Origin: Isotricha intestinalis
Taxonomy: Eukaryota; Ciliophora; Litostomatea; Vestibuliferida; Isotrichidae
Length of the DNA: 64,000 bases
Reading direction: 5' to 3'
Assembly: GCA_023807065.1 (NCBI GenBank)
Contig: JAJJLU010000350.1
Location: 1-64,000 of the forward strand
Below the pieces are notes generated by a model. That model was not told the origin of the DNA. It did not search any database and saw nothing but the letters and a program-made list of their open reading frames with translations. The position numbers and the translations under genes were made by a program. Each line of letters starts with the position of its first letter. The stretch's first letter is position 1. This document shows, piece by piece, positions 9,863 through 21,116 of this stretch.

Positions 9863-10715
9863 AAAGTTGGTTAGTTAAATTAATTACAATACAAATTTAA
9901 ATTTTAATATTTATATTTTTTTATATTTGTAGATTATTTATTTTTATGTTATTATTCAATTGAAAATATTTTATTATTAAAATAATAATTTATCATCATC
10001 TTAAGATTTGTTTTAATAATTGTATATTGTTTTAAATTTTTCAGAAATAAATTATTGAAATATTCTTCAAATAAAAAATGAATGAAGTTAAAATAAGTAA
10101 TTATTGAATTGAATACCAAATAACATTTATAAAAAAGTACATATTTATTTAAATTATAAATTATGAATATCTAGATTAAAAACTCATTTAATAATTCCCA
10201 TAAATATTTTTGATTAGTGCCAAACACCGTTATTATATTAAAAAATTGAATATAAATTTGGATTTAAAATTTGATATTAATTTATTTGAACTAATAATGT
10301 ATTAAATGAAATATACTTATTTCACAGGGAAAGACCAATTAATATTCCACTCATTGATAATTAAGTAAACATATTTAGATGGAAAAAATTTATAATAAAA
10401 TAATTAATTAAAAAATATAAGTTAATAATTTTATTTTTTTGTTTTGAAATTAAGAAGGAAAATACATTTATATTTTAATGTTTTATTATGTGTTTAGAAA
10501 AAATTTGAGACTTTAAATCAAATAATTAAAAAAATGATAAAAAAGAAAATTTATCTTAATGAATAATAATCATAAACTATTTATAAAAAATTCATTGGAT
10601 TTAATAATCATTTAAAGTATAGAGAAATTTATTCATAATTGAAATATTTTCTATATGTCAAATAGAAATATTCTTTAAAATTATAAACATTAAGAGAATT
10701 AAAAAAGAGTTTAAG
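9863..10715. other. Convergent intergenic region
   Basis: About 850 bases between two gene 3' ends, A/T-rich, with no coding-like frame on either strand. A few mixed patches occur (GTGCCAAACACCGTTA near 10218; CACAGGGAAAGACCAATTAA near 10324), but they do not form a recognisable RNA. Confidence 0.5.
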
Positions 10716-12122
10716 TTAACTAAATTGAAGATTATTTTCTGTATTAATTAAACAAATTAATTCTCTTAAAAAATATTCTTTATCATATACAGTTTTAGGA
10801 TAAATATACTCAATGCTTATACTCTCATAAATTTTTTCTTTACATTTATTTAATATAACAAAATTTATATTTTTCTTTAATAAGAAATTCAAATTTAAGT
10901 AATAATACCATTTCATATTTATTGAATTTTCTTTTTTAAAATTATTCATTAAATTCACTTTTCCTATTTTCGGTGAATAAAAAATATTACTTTTTGAACT
11001 TTTTAGATTTTGAAACATTTTTTTATTCATAATTTCAGTATTGCTTTTATATTGCTTTATTTTTAATCCTATAGTTGAATTATCAGGATAATCTTTCTTT
11101 GGAGTAGAGTAAAAAATATTGTTTTTTGAAAACATAATAGTGTTAACCATATCAATTTCAAATATTTTGTTAGTGATAAATTTAGTTACAACTTTAATAA
11201 TAAAATATATAATATCAATCCATACTCCAATATCTGCAAATACATCTTGAATTTTTATGTAAGTCCTGTGATATTCAATTTTTTTTAAACTCATCATAAA
11301 TCTAATTTGACCAAAATTATTAAGATTTGTTTTTTTAAAATCTATTTGCAAATTTTCAATAATTGAAAAATTATTTATTTTATGATTATTAAAAATAAGC
11401 CCATCATCTGAATTATAATTATTTTCCGATAAAAAAAAATCATATATTTTGCAAAGATCATATGAAAATTGTATATTTTCCATTCTTATTGTTTGAGTAA
11501 TTGGATTTTTATAATTATAATGATTAATTTGATTTTCAGGAATAAAGAGGAAAAAATAAGAATTTTCCAATCTATTTTTAATTTCTTCTTCTTCATAACA
11601 ATCATCTCCTTCACATGAAATAAAACTAAAACTAATAAAATTATATTCATCTTGATCACCGTATCTTCCTTTTATATTTATATTATCAAAAATTGCACAT
11701 TCACTCATTTCTTTAATTAAAGGTGAAACTTGAAATAAATCGTAATATTGATCACATAAATCAGGAGAATAATTTATATTAATTGAATCATATCCTTCAA
11801 AGTAATTTATCATAAGTTTTGCTATCTTTGGATCATTTAAAATATTATTTCCATTTATATCCATTAATAAAAACATTATTGGAAATTTAGTAAAATGAAT
11901 TGTTGAATTAAGGTCATTTTGTGAATAAGAAATAATATTAAAAGTTTTTCTGTTAAATATTTTTTTTATATGTAAAATTATGACTAATATAATGAAAAAA
12001 ATATAAATTAAACCTGATATTGTTCCAAATAATGTATTATATGTTTGATTTTTTTTGAAGAAAAGACTATGTTTACTAGCAAATATATCTGTTAAATAAC
12101 AACTACATTTTGAATTTAACAT
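10716..12122 (-). CDS. Two-TM protein with large lumenal/extracellular domain, ciliate-type
   Basis: A 468-residue protein. A short Cys-containing N-terminus leads into TM1 (about 31-52, LFGTISGLIYIFFIILVIIL). A domain of about 240 residues follows, with paired cysteines (CAIFDNINIKGRYGD; CEGDDCYEEEE). TM2 is at about 297-318 (GVWIDIIYFIIKVVTKFI), then a basic cytoplasmic tail of about 150 residues. This layout, with TM1 preceded by F/GG-type sequence and a single distal TM, resembles a large family of uncharacterised membrane proteins in Paramecium and Tetrahymena genomes. That assignment rests on layout, not on a named domain. It is probably a surface or endomembrane protein. Confidence 0.65.
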   Translation of the reverse strand: MLNSKCSCYLTDIFASKHSLFFKKNQTYNTLFGTISGLIYIFFIILVIILHIKKIFNRKTFNIISYSQNDLNSTIHFTKFPIMFLLMDINGNNILNDPKIAKLMINYFEGYDSININYSPDLCDQYYDLFQVSPLIKEMSECAIFDNINIKGRYGDQDEYNFISFSFISCEGDDCYEEEEIKNRLENSYFFLFIPENQINHYNYKNPITQTIRMENIQFSYDLCKIYDFFLSENNYNSDDGLIFNNHKINNFSIIENLQIDFKKTNLNNFGQIRFMMSLKKIEYHRTYIKIQDVFADIGVWIDIIYFIIKVVTKFITNKIFEIDMVNTIMFSKNNIFYSTPKKDYPDNSTIGLKIKQYKSNTEIMNKKMFQNLKSSKSNIFYSPKIGKVNLMNNFKKENSINMKWYYYLNLNFLLKKNINFVILNKCKEKIYESISIEYIYPKTVYDKEYFLRELICLINTENNLQFS

Positions 12123-12461
12123 TTTAAGTAAAATTATATTAAATAAATTTATAATTTTTATGATAATTTAAATCATTAAAAATTAATTATTATTAAAAAG
12201 TAAAAAGAAAGAAATACTGTCTATAGAAAAAAAAAAATTAAAAGAAAAAAAGTAACTGCAAACTAATAATAATTTATTAAACAATCTATAATTAACTTCA
12301 ATAGATTTAATATTACAATTAATAAAATTATAATACAATAAAAAAATTAAATAATCCCATATAAAAAAACAATAAATTAATTAAATAAAAAAAAATAAAA
12401 CACCTTATGAAAAAAATTTAAATGACAAAATAATAAATAAATATAAATAAAAAAAAAGTAA
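12123..12461. other. Divergent upstream region of membrane-protein and centrin genes
   Basis: 339 bases, nearly all A and T, between two start codons. The 100 bases upstream of the centrin start are A-rich with almost no G or C. No other feature seen. Confidence 0.5.
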
Positions 12462-12989
12462 ATGAATAGAGGTAAAAAAGCTCAAAAAGTAACAACAAAA
12501 CAAGAAACGTTTAATCCAAAATCTTATGTAAAAAATGGATTAACAGAAGATGAAGTAATGGAAATAAAAGAAGCATTTGATTTATTTGACACAGATCATA
12601 GTGGAGAAATAGATACAAGTGAATTAAAACAAGCTTTAAGTAATTTAGGTATAGATGCAAAAAATCAAACTTTGCAAAATATGATAAATGATATTGATAA
12701 AAATGCATCTGGTACAATTGATTTTGATGAATTTATTGAAATGATGACTGCTAAAATGTCTGATAAAGATACTAGAGAAGATCTTAAAAAAGTTTTTGAT
12801 TTATTTTTAGGAGATGATGCTGGCACAGTTGATAAAATTGAATTAAAACATCTTAAAAGAGTTGCTAAGGAATTAAATGAAAATATGAGTGATGAAGAAT
12901 TACAAGAAATGATCACTAGAGCTGATATTGATAAAGATGGTAAAGTTTCTTTTGAAGAATTTTATGCTATTATGACTAAAAAAATTTAA
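12462..12989 (+). CDS. Centrin / caltractin
   Basis: A 175-residue centrin, the normal length. It has a basic N-terminal tail, the centrin-type lead-in [18 protein letters not shown] and four EF-hands. EF1 (43-54, [12 protein letters not shown]), EF2 (79-90, [12 protein letters not shown]) and EF4 (155-166, [12 protein letters not shown]) have full calcium loops. EF3 (116-127, [12 protein letters not shown]) has Leu at position 1 instead of Asp and probably does not bind calcium. Centrins work at basal bodies and in the contractile infraciliary lattice of ciliates; which role applies here cannot be read from sequence. Good codon bias and no intron suggest strong expression. Confidence 0.92.
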   Translation: MNRGKKAQKVTTKQETFNPKSYVKNGLTEDEVMEIKEAFDLFDTDHSGEIDTSELKQALSNLGIDAKNQTLQNMINDIDKNASGTIDFDEFIEMMTAKMSDKDTREDLKKVFDLFLGDDAGTVDKIELKHLKRVAKELNENMSDEELQEMITRADIDKDGKVSFEEFYAIMTKKI

Positions 12990-13738
12990 AGTATCTTTAA
13001 ATAATTTTTGATATTTAACTTTAAATTTTTCATTTGTGAAAATCTTATTTTTAATGGTATTATTTATGATTTTTAAAGATTTTTTTGTTTTTTTTAGATT
13101 ATTTTTACATAAATAAATTTTATTTTTGAATTAGAATTAGTTTAATTTATTAAAAAAAATTTCAAATTTTGAATTTAATAAAATGTATTTTAATAAACAA
13201 GATTTAAATTTTTGTTTTACAAATTAATTTTATTATCGAATTGTAATTGCAATTGTAATATTAATATACAATAAGAATTAATTAACTCTGGTTTTATATA
13301 ATTTCCAAATAACAAAGAATTGGTTTTTTCTTTATCAACTCTTTACTGTTATTTGAATTCATTTTTTCTCAATGAAAAATAAAAAAAAAGAATAGATATA
13401 TACTAATATTCTTATATAGAATAGTTTAATTGTTTTTACCATATTTTTAAAACAATAATTTTATTTTTAGGGAGAATTTTAAAATATAGGAAATTCCAAT
13501 TCAAATGTATTCTATATTTTTCCCCTATTCATATAAATAATAAAGGTATTTATTATATTGATTATTATTTATTGTCTTAAAGGATAAAAACTTATCTTTA
13601 TAGGAAATAAAAAATGAATGAGGAGTAGGAACTTAATTTATTTTTTAAATAAATTATTTAAATAAATATATTTGATAAATATTTATAACAGTATAATTTA
13701 TTTATATTTTCATAAAAGATAATATTAAGTCTTTTTTA
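12990..13738. other. Convergent intergenic region
   Basis: About 750 bases of A/T-rich sequence between centrin and a RING membrane-protein gene. No coding frame, RNA or repeat beyond homopolymers was seen. Confidence 0.5.
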
Positions 13739-14129
13739 TCAAGGATTATTATCTAAATTGTCAAAAACTTTTGTTTCTTTTTGAATTGGTGGAGCATTAT
13801 TATTTGTATTTAAATTAAATTCCTTAATATTTAAACTTATTTCTTTATTTTCATCTTTTTCAGTAAGATTTAATGGATTTTCTAGCATTTCTATTCTTTT
13901 ATAGGTCAAATTTGATTTACTATCTATATCATAATTAATCATTTTTGGAGGTTTATAACTTGTATTTTCAATATTATCTGTTATTTTGGAATTTATTTGT
14001 TTATTATCATTCAATGAATTTCTATTTAAAAATGAACTATTATTTATGATATTGTTATTATTGCTATTATTATTATCATTTATATTATTATTATAATTAT
14101 TATCATTATTATTATTATCATTTGTATTA

Positions 14130-14172
<43 letters not shown>

Positions 14173-15502
14173 CATTATCATTATCATGTGTATTATTATT
14201 ATTGTTGTTATTATTCTTATTGTTATCTTTTGAATTATTAATAATAATATTATTATTCTTATTATTATTATTATTAATATTTAGATGTTTTGAAATTAAT
14301 GTTTTAGAATATTTCCATGAATTTGGTAAGGTTATTAATAGACAAGAATTAAGAGTATGACAAATCTCAGGATATTTTTTATAAGTATCTAATAAATCTT
14401 TTTTTTCATAAATAAAGTCCAAATTCTGAACGAAATTTTTTAATTGCTTTTCTTGAATATAACCTTTTTCATTTATATTCAATAATTGATTAGAATCATT
14501 TGGGTTGTCTTTATTATAACACAAAATACAAAAATCAATATTATAACTTCTTAAACAAAGTAAATGGAAAGAATGACCACAAGAAAAAGTTGTCAAATCA
14601 TTTATTAAATCAAAATTTTTTTTTTCCAAATTCATTTCATTATTTTCAATATTTGTCATTTCAATATATTGTTTTTTATTTTTAAAACTTTTAATAGATT
14701 TCATACAAATAAAACATAATTCATTTTCAATTTTTTGGTTTTTATTGTTTTCAATTTCTTTAAACAAATCTTCTATTTTGATTAATAAATTATTAATACT
14801 TGAAACAATATCATCATTATCAATTAAATTAATTGCAGGTTCAGGAGTATAATTTTCATTTTGTCTTCTTTTATAAAAATAAAAACAAAATATAATAACA
14901 ACAATAGGAAAAATAAATTCAAAACAAATTTTAAAAAAATCTAAATATGAATTGAAGTATCTTTTATAAGTAGTATCAGTTGTAATATTTACTCCTTTAT
15001 TTGGATTATTATTGATAGTTTTAATATAAAAATCTTCAGTGTTTAATATTCCTTTTCCTTTATTAAATCTAAAAATTGATAATTTTAAAGCTATTAAAAT
15101 ATTATCATTTCTAATTTGATATAATATTTCATCTATATATATATTTAAATTTGTTTTTTGTTTATCATCATTTTCTATTTCTTCTTCATTTATTAAAGTT
15201 AATTTTTGTCCTTTATTAAAGATAAAAACTCCATAATCATTTTTTGTTGAATTTTTTATGATATTGTTAAATAAATTTAAAGAGAATTCTAAATATTCTG
15301 TTTTATTATTTGATTCAAAAGTAATATTATCAATAAAAAATAAATGGAAATTCTCATTTGTCATATTTACACATAATTTTGAAATTTCATTTGAAACTAT
15401 TTCTTCAGAGTCAAAATATAAATTATCATTACAATATAATTTTATTCCGTTTATTGAAATAAATAAAAACAAAAATAAAAATTTTATGTTTCCATTTGAC
15501 AT
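13739..15502 (-). CDS. Signal-peptide/TM RING-finger protein with Asn-rich region
   Basis: A 587-residue type I membrane protein. It has a signal peptide (1-24, FLFLFLFISINGIKLYC), a lumenal domain of about 165 residues, then a TM at about 195-211 (FEFIFPIVVIIFCFYFYK). The cytosolic part holds a RING: CFICMKS, then CGHSFHLLC, then CILC, with a long insert between the first two Cys pairs. The lumenal part (NDYGVFIFNKGQKLTLI) faintly recalls TPM-type domains; this is weak. The region after the RING is a long Asn run encoded mainly by AAT. It is a probable membrane-anchored E3 ubiquitin ligase. The substrate is unknown. Confidence 0.75.
14040..14280 (-). repeat. (AAT)n-type microsatellite encoding poly-Asn
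   Basis: About 240 bases of imperfect ATT/ATC triplets on the plus strand (AAT/GAT on the coding strand) inside the RING gene. They give an Asn tract broken by Asp, Ile and Thr. Its imperfection suggests an old slippage array. Length is likely to vary between alleles. Confidence 0.8.
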
Positions 15503-16400
15503 TTTTCTTAAAAGTGTTATTTCAATTTAATTTATAAATTTTATAAGAAAAAAACCTTAATGTAAATTCTATAAAAATAAAAATTTAAATAATGAAAATT
15601 AAAATCGATCTTTATTAATATTACATTTATTATTTTTGTTAAATCAATATTTTTAAAACATTTTGAAAATTATCTTTGTGTTTTTAATTGACATAGTATA
15701 TAAATTGGATTTTAAATAAGTATTTCTTTTTGTTAGCAAAGGCAATTATAACAAATTAAAAAAATGTTTATTCTTCATTTTTTTAAATTTTTAATTTTTG
15801 TGAATAATTTTTTAGTTTTATTCTGAGAGGTTCCATTAAAACGTAAATTAACCAAAATAATAAAAAAATTTGAGAATAATTCAATTGGCCAAAATTCTTA
15901 AATAAAAAAAAGAATTATAAGTAAATAAATAAACTAATGAATATTTCCATCAAATAATAACAAAAGTAAAAAATTGAGAAAATAAGATTCAAAATCAATT
16001 AAAACAAACCAAAAAATTAGAGATGATAAGACCAAACTTTTCTCTTTTGATGGAATAAGTATTTGAAATTAAATAATTATTTTCTTTTATATTAGAAATA
16101 AATCTATATATTTAATATTTTAAGAAGATTTTTTTTTAATATTTTAAAAAAAACTAAAATTAAAAAATATAAAAATAATCTATAACAAATTAACAACACA
16201 ATTTATTATAAGATATTACTTTATATTTATTTTTTTCATTATCATTTTATTATAAGATAATTCGAATTTATATCTAAATAAATCTTTTATTTACACAAAG
16301 AAGAATTTAATGTCTTTTAAATTATTTTTAAGTATTAACATTTTAGGATAAATACATAAAGATGACACAACATTTATATTATAATTATTTGTTAATAAAA
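15503..16400. other. Intergenic region, no gene seen
   Basis: About 900 bases between the start of the RING gene and the 3' end of the next leftward gene. It is A/T-rich with a few mixed patches (GAGAGGTTCCATTAAAACG near 15825). No supported frame on either strand. Confidence 0.45.
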
Positions 16401-16814
16401 TTAAGAATTCATTGGGATATCATCACTTTCGCTTATACTTTTAATTTCCAAACTACTTTTTATAATATCATCAACTTTATTTTGAAAATTTTCAAAATAA
16501 TAATTTTCACTTTTACTTGTCATATATCTTATTTTATTTCTAACTTTATTTTTTGTATTACTATCAAGTTTCTGAATTTTTACAAAGTTGCTTTTACAAC
16601 TTTGACCTTTTTTATCTTTTCTATCATTTAAAATTGCATCATTTCTATATTTAATTTTAACTTGTTGCTTTAATGAAGATTCCTTTGTATTTTTAAGAGG
16701 TGATATCGATTTAATAGGAGTATTTACTTTTTCATTGGATTCTAATTTAACAGTAAATTTATTTATTCTAGGTTCACTACATATACAAAATGAAGAAAAT
16801 AATTTTGAAAACAT
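16401..16814 (-). CDS. Hypothetical protein with Cys-containing N-terminus, 137 residues
   Basis: Not recognised. It starts MFSKLFSSFCICSEPRINK: a short hydrophobic N-terminus with two cysteines, a plausible S-acylation site like those on small peripheral membrane proteins. The rest is basic and hydrophilic (IKSISPLKNTKESSLK; NKVRNKIRYMTSKSENYY) and ends in an acidic/Ser tail (IKSISESDDIPMNS). There is no membrane helix or known domain. Its composition is less repetitive than the Asn-rich neighbours, which supports it as a real gene. Confidence 0.55.
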   Translation of the reverse strand: MFSKLFSSFCICSEPRINKFTVKLESNEKVNTPIKSISPLKNTKESSLKQQVKIKYRNDAILNDRKDKKGQSCKSNFVKIQKLDSNTKNKVRNKIRYMTSKSENYYFENFQNKVDDIIKSSLEIKSISESDDIPMNS

Positions 16815-17744
16815 TTTTTTTTAATTTTTTTTGTTTTTACTTTATTTCATTACATATATCAATCAATTTTTAATTTATTAAAGAAATAAAAAAATTGCTT
16901 TTTTAATTACATAATTTTTTTTGAAACATACAATAATTAATTAATCGAATTAATTTTTTCAAAAATTTTTATTATAATTTATAAGATAAGATATTAATTC
17001 ACCAATCTTTGAATCTTAAATTCTTTTTCATCAATGTTTTTTATTTTAAATGAATATAAAATTTTATTAAAAATCATCAATAAAATGATATTTTGTAAAA
17101 AGTAACAATTAAAAAAATTAAAACAAAAATAAAAAAATTATACAATAAATATTATAATAGAAATAAAAATTGATGAAAATTCAAATTTATTGAAGAGTTC
17201 GAATTTTTCATAAGATAAGGGTTATATTAAGAAATGAAAGAATAAAAGATGATAGGGTATTTTTGAATAAAAATGTGACTTTTATATTTTACAAATAAAA
17301 ACTTCAGAATCATCATAATTAAGAAAATAAGATAATTTGTGATTTATTTTTTTTAAATCTTGAAAATTACCTCATTTTAAGAATAAGTTAGAATAAAATC
17401 AATAATAATTTTTATTAAATTATTCTTAATAATATATTTTAATTAAAAATTAATTCAAAAAATAAATTAAATAGTCTAATTAAATTTGATAGATTATAAA
17501 TTTAAATTTATATTTTTAAACAAACTTTTATATTCTGTTATAAAAAGCATCAATCTTTAAATATATTCCAGTTTTATTAAAATTACTATAAATTCCTGAA
17601 TTATAACTATATTATCTGTATTTTCTTATGAAATGAATTTAAAAAAAATTCAAATTACAATTAAAAAAACAATTATAATTTCATAATTGAATATATTTTA
17701 TTCAAAATGCATATATACTCAAACAAATTTAATAATATAATAAA
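16815..17744. other. Divergent intergenic region upstream of VWA gene
   Basis: About 930 bases between two start codons, so at least two promoters. A/T-rich throughout, with no coding-like frame. Confidence 0.45.
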
Positions 17745-19463
17745 ATGAAATCAATAGGTTCAGCACTTAATCATAGCAAACAAAATTTTAATAATTTTAA
17801 TCGAATAACATTATCATTAGGTTCAGCACTTAATCATAGCAAACAAAATTTTAATAATTTTAATCAAAAAAGAAAATCAATAGGTGCAGCACTTAATCAT
17901 ATCAAACAAAATTTTAATAATTTTAATCCTGGAATCATAAAGTCAAATGGAGATAAACATAGTCATCTAAGTTTTGAAAGAAGTGATTCTTTATCTAAAA
18001 TAGGTTCAGCGATTAATCATAGCAAACAAAATTTTAATAATTTTAATCCTGGATACAAAAAGAAATCTTCTTCTGAATTATTTTTTACAAATCTTTCAAA
18101 AATATCATATGATGGAATAATGAATGAAAATTATTTTAAAATTTTATCAAAAGAATCAAACTTACTTATGAATCTAGAATTATCCAAATTAATAATAGCA
18201 AATCCATATAAAAAAACTCAAAAAGATTATTTTATAGGATTAATGTGTAAATCAAAATATGATGGAGAAGAAATAAATGAATCAATTGATATATCAATAG
18301 CTTTAGATATATCAGGATCAATGGATTGTAATGTTGATTTTAATAAAGATACAGGAAAATCAAGAATAGATTTAGCAAAAGATGCTTTATCAAAATTAAT
18401 ATTAAATTTAAAACCAAATGATAAGTTTTGTTTAACAACTTTTAATGATAATTCAACAAAGATATTTCCTTTATCTAATAAAGAATCTTTATTAAATAAT
18501 TTAAAGTTACTTAAAGAAATTAAGGCTGGTGGAGGAACTAATATTTATAATGCTTTAAATGGTGCAATTGAAAATATTCTTGAATCTGAAAATAAAAATA
18601 AAAGAATTATTTTAATTACTGATATGATGGATAATGAACCTGATAAAAAATTAGAAGAATTATTTAAAGAATGTGTTAATAAATATAATATTTTAATTAC
18701 TATTGTTGCAATAGGAAGCGAATCAAATACTTCTTTAGCTAATCATTTATGTAAAGAAAAAGGATGTAATTATTTTTCTGCTGTTGAAGATGAAGATATA
18801 GAATATTTTTTAGTTAAAAATTTTAAATATATTACTTTTCCTTTATGTTATGATATGAAAGTTGAAATTGATGAAAATAAAGAATTTGAAGTTGAAAAAG
18901 TAATTGGAATTGAAAATGGAGAAAATAATTTTTTTAAAAATGCAGAGGCACCAAATAATATTAATGATAATAATGAAAATAATGATGCTCCTCCTATAAT
19001 AAATAATAATGATAATTTTGGTAAAATTGTTTTTGAAGAAAATTCAGTTTTTCCTTCAGAATTAACTATTCATAATGGTGATTTTTATCAAAAAGGAGGT
19101 TTAATAATTTTAAAAATTAAATTTGTAAATGAAGATATTAAACCTACAATAAATTTTAGATTAAATTATTCAGGAAGAAATGGAGAAAAATATTCCCAAA
19201 ATTATTCTATTGATTTTAATGATTCAATAAATCCTTGTGATTCATTAGAAACTGGAATTTCATTATATTATTATGGTTCTATTATGGAAGAGTTTTATAG
19301 AGAAAAAAGAAATAAAAAAGATAAAGCTTTTTATATAGAAAAAATTGATATTTGTAAAAAATTCCTTCAAGAACATTATAATACTTATGATAATAATGAT
19401 AAAATGAAAAAAGAATATTTGAATCATTTAGAACAATGTAATAATTTTTATAATAAATATTAA
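17745..19463 (+). CDS. VWA-domain protein with four N-terminal IGSALNHSKQNFNNFN repeats
   Basis: A 572-residue protein. Residues 4-101 carry four copies of a 16-residue unit (4-19, 25-40, 46-61, 86-101). The first three are spaced exactly 21 residues apart. A von Willebrand A domain follows at about 182-355 with a complete MIDAS: D188-I-S190-G-S192, T265 in GGGTN and D293 in ITDMMD, so it should bind a divalent metal and a ligand. The C-terminal 190 residues form a second beta-rich region (GGLIILKIKF; TINFRLNYSGRNGEKY) typical of intracellular VWA proteins of ciliates and slime moulds. There is no signal peptide, so it is probably cytosolic and mediates protein complexes. Ligand unknown. Confidence 0.85.
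   Translation: MKSIGSALNHSKQNFNNFNRITLSLGSALNHSKQNFNNFNQKRKSIGAALNHIKQNFNNFNPGIIKSNGDKHSHLSFERSDSLSKIGSAINHSKQNFNNFNPGYKKKSSSELFFTNLSKISYDGIMNENYFKILSKESNLLMNLELSKLIIANPYKKTQKDYFIGLMCKSKYDGEEINESIDISIALDISGSMDCNVDFNKDTGKSRIDLAKDALSKLILNLKPNDKFCLTTFNDNSTKIFPLSNKESLLNNLKLLKEIKAGGGTNIYNALNGAIENILESENKNKRIILITDMMDNEPDKKLEELFKECVNKYNILITIVAIGSESNTSLANHLCKEKGCNYFSAVEDEDIEYFLVKNFKYITFPLCYDMKVEIDENKEFEVEKVIGIENGENNFFKNAEAPNNINDNNENNDAPPIINNNDNFGKIVFEENSVFPSELTIHNGDFYQKGGLIILKIKFVNEDIKPTINFRLNYSGRNGEKYSQNYSIDFNDSINPCDSLETGISLYYYGSIMEEFYREKRNKKDKAFYIEKIDICKKFLQEHYNTYDNNDKMKKEYLNHLEQCNNFYNKY
17754..18047 (+). repeat. 63-nt coding tandem repeat (3 units plus one displaced unit)
   Basis: A block beginning GGTTCAGCACTTAATCATAG recurs at 17758, 17821 and 17884 with a strict 63-base period, and again at 18004 after a 57-base insertion. 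Units 1 and 2 are nearly identical over about 45 bases. Unit 3 differs by S to A and S to I changes, and unit 4 by L to I. The linkers between blocks differ freely, so only the 16-residue core is conserved. Confidence 0.9.
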
Positions 19464-21116
19464 AATAAATTAAATCAATAATTTACTAATAAAATTTAAA
19501 TTTATATAAAATATGCTTTTTATTCTAAATTCTTTTAAAATCAAAGTAATATTTATTTATTATAAAGAATAATTTGAAAAAAAAATATTTTAATATTAAT
19601 CAAAATAGTGTATTTCCTCTGGTTAATGTATTTTCATTTTTTTTGAAATTTCTACTAAATCCAGATAGCCAGGATCTTCTATAAAATAAATATTCACTAT
19701 TAACTAATAAATATTATATCAATTTTAATATTAAAATCAATATTTTTATTAAAATCTTTTGATATTTATTTTTTAAAACAAAATCTGGATAGCCAAGATC
19801 CGGGAAAATGGAAAAATTTTTGAAAAATAAAAAAATCCGGATAGCCAAGGAGATTACGGTATTTTATTTATTCAATTAAATTTGATTTAATTGAGTATAT
19901 AATAAAATAAATAAAAATAAATAGAATTTGGATATTTTATCTCACTTATGAAACAATAAAAAAGCATTTTTTTAGTTTTAATTTTTTTAAATTTAGTTAA
20001 TTCTTTATTAATATCATCTTTATTCATTTTTTATAAGAAATATAAATTTAAAAATAATGTTATAATTTCAAAAATATGTTATAATAAAACCTTTATATTT
20101 AATTTTTCATTCACACAATTGAATCATTGAAAAATAATATATTAAAATAAAAAACAAAATTCTTTAATAAAATTACATTTATTTTAATTAGATTAGATAT
20201 ATTTTAATAAAAATTCAATATATGTATTGATTTTTATATAATTATGCATTTAAAATAAAAACATTTTAATTAAAATATTATATTATAACTAAATATTAGA
20301 TTAATTTAAGTCATGTATATTATATTTAAATGAAACATTATAAATAGTATTATATAAAAATTAAAAATAGAACCTTCAATGGAAGAAATTAATAAATAAG
20401 AAATATTACAAAAATGAAATTTATATTTTTTGAAAGAATTTATATTAAAGTGTTATTTATATGTATGAAAAAAATACCTTATGATCATAAAAATATTCTC
20501 AAACAGTTTTGTAAAATAGAATTTATTTAAATATGTGTAAATTTATTTGAAAGACCCAAAAATAAAAATATATAAATACATATATTCCTTTTTTTATTTT
20601 GTATTATTCTTTTTAAATATTTGTTTTTAATTAATATAAATAATATAATTGTATAATATTTATATTTGATTAAAAAATATAATTTCAAGAAATTGAAAAA
20701 ATTAAAATCTTTTTTCCTTTATAATATTGATTAATAAATATAAAAAATTCATTTGAAATATGTTTGAAATACATTTGAAATATGAAACTCATTTGAAATT
20801 TTTATACAGCACCGTGTTTTTATGAGAAAGTAAATAAAATTATAATAAAAATAATTTTATATAATATAAGAAATAATAATAATTTAAGAAATTTATTTAG
20901 GTTTTTTTAACTAAAAATAAACTAAAAATCAATTTGGATTATAATTTATTAAATATTTTAATAATATTTTTATCTTTTATATATCTATTATAAGATTTTT
21001 AATATTATTTTTTTTAATTGAAAACTTAGATTACTACATACTAATTTCCCTTTACTTGATACTTTCTATATTTTACCTTTTGTACTATAATTATTTTACT
21101 TTTAATTAAAGTACAT
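19464..21116. other. Long convergent intergenic region with a repeated G/C-containing motif
   Basis: The largest gap in the window (about 1.65 kb). It holds three copies of a GATAGCCA-type motif (listed separately). It also has a small direct repeat of CATTTGAAATATG around 20748-20800. No intact coding frame was found on either strand. Confidence 0.6.
19661..19851. repeat. Three dispersed copies of a GGATAGCCA motif
   Basis: CCAGATAGCCAGGATCT (19661-19677), TCTGGATAGCCAAGATCCGG (19784-19803) and TCCGGATAGCCAAGGA (19836-19851) share a core CCRGATAGCCARGA on the same strand. The G+C of the core stands out sharply from the surrounding A/T-only sequence. Spacings are about 123 and 50 bases. The copies read in different frames, so this is not obviously a coding repeat. 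Confidence 0.7.
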
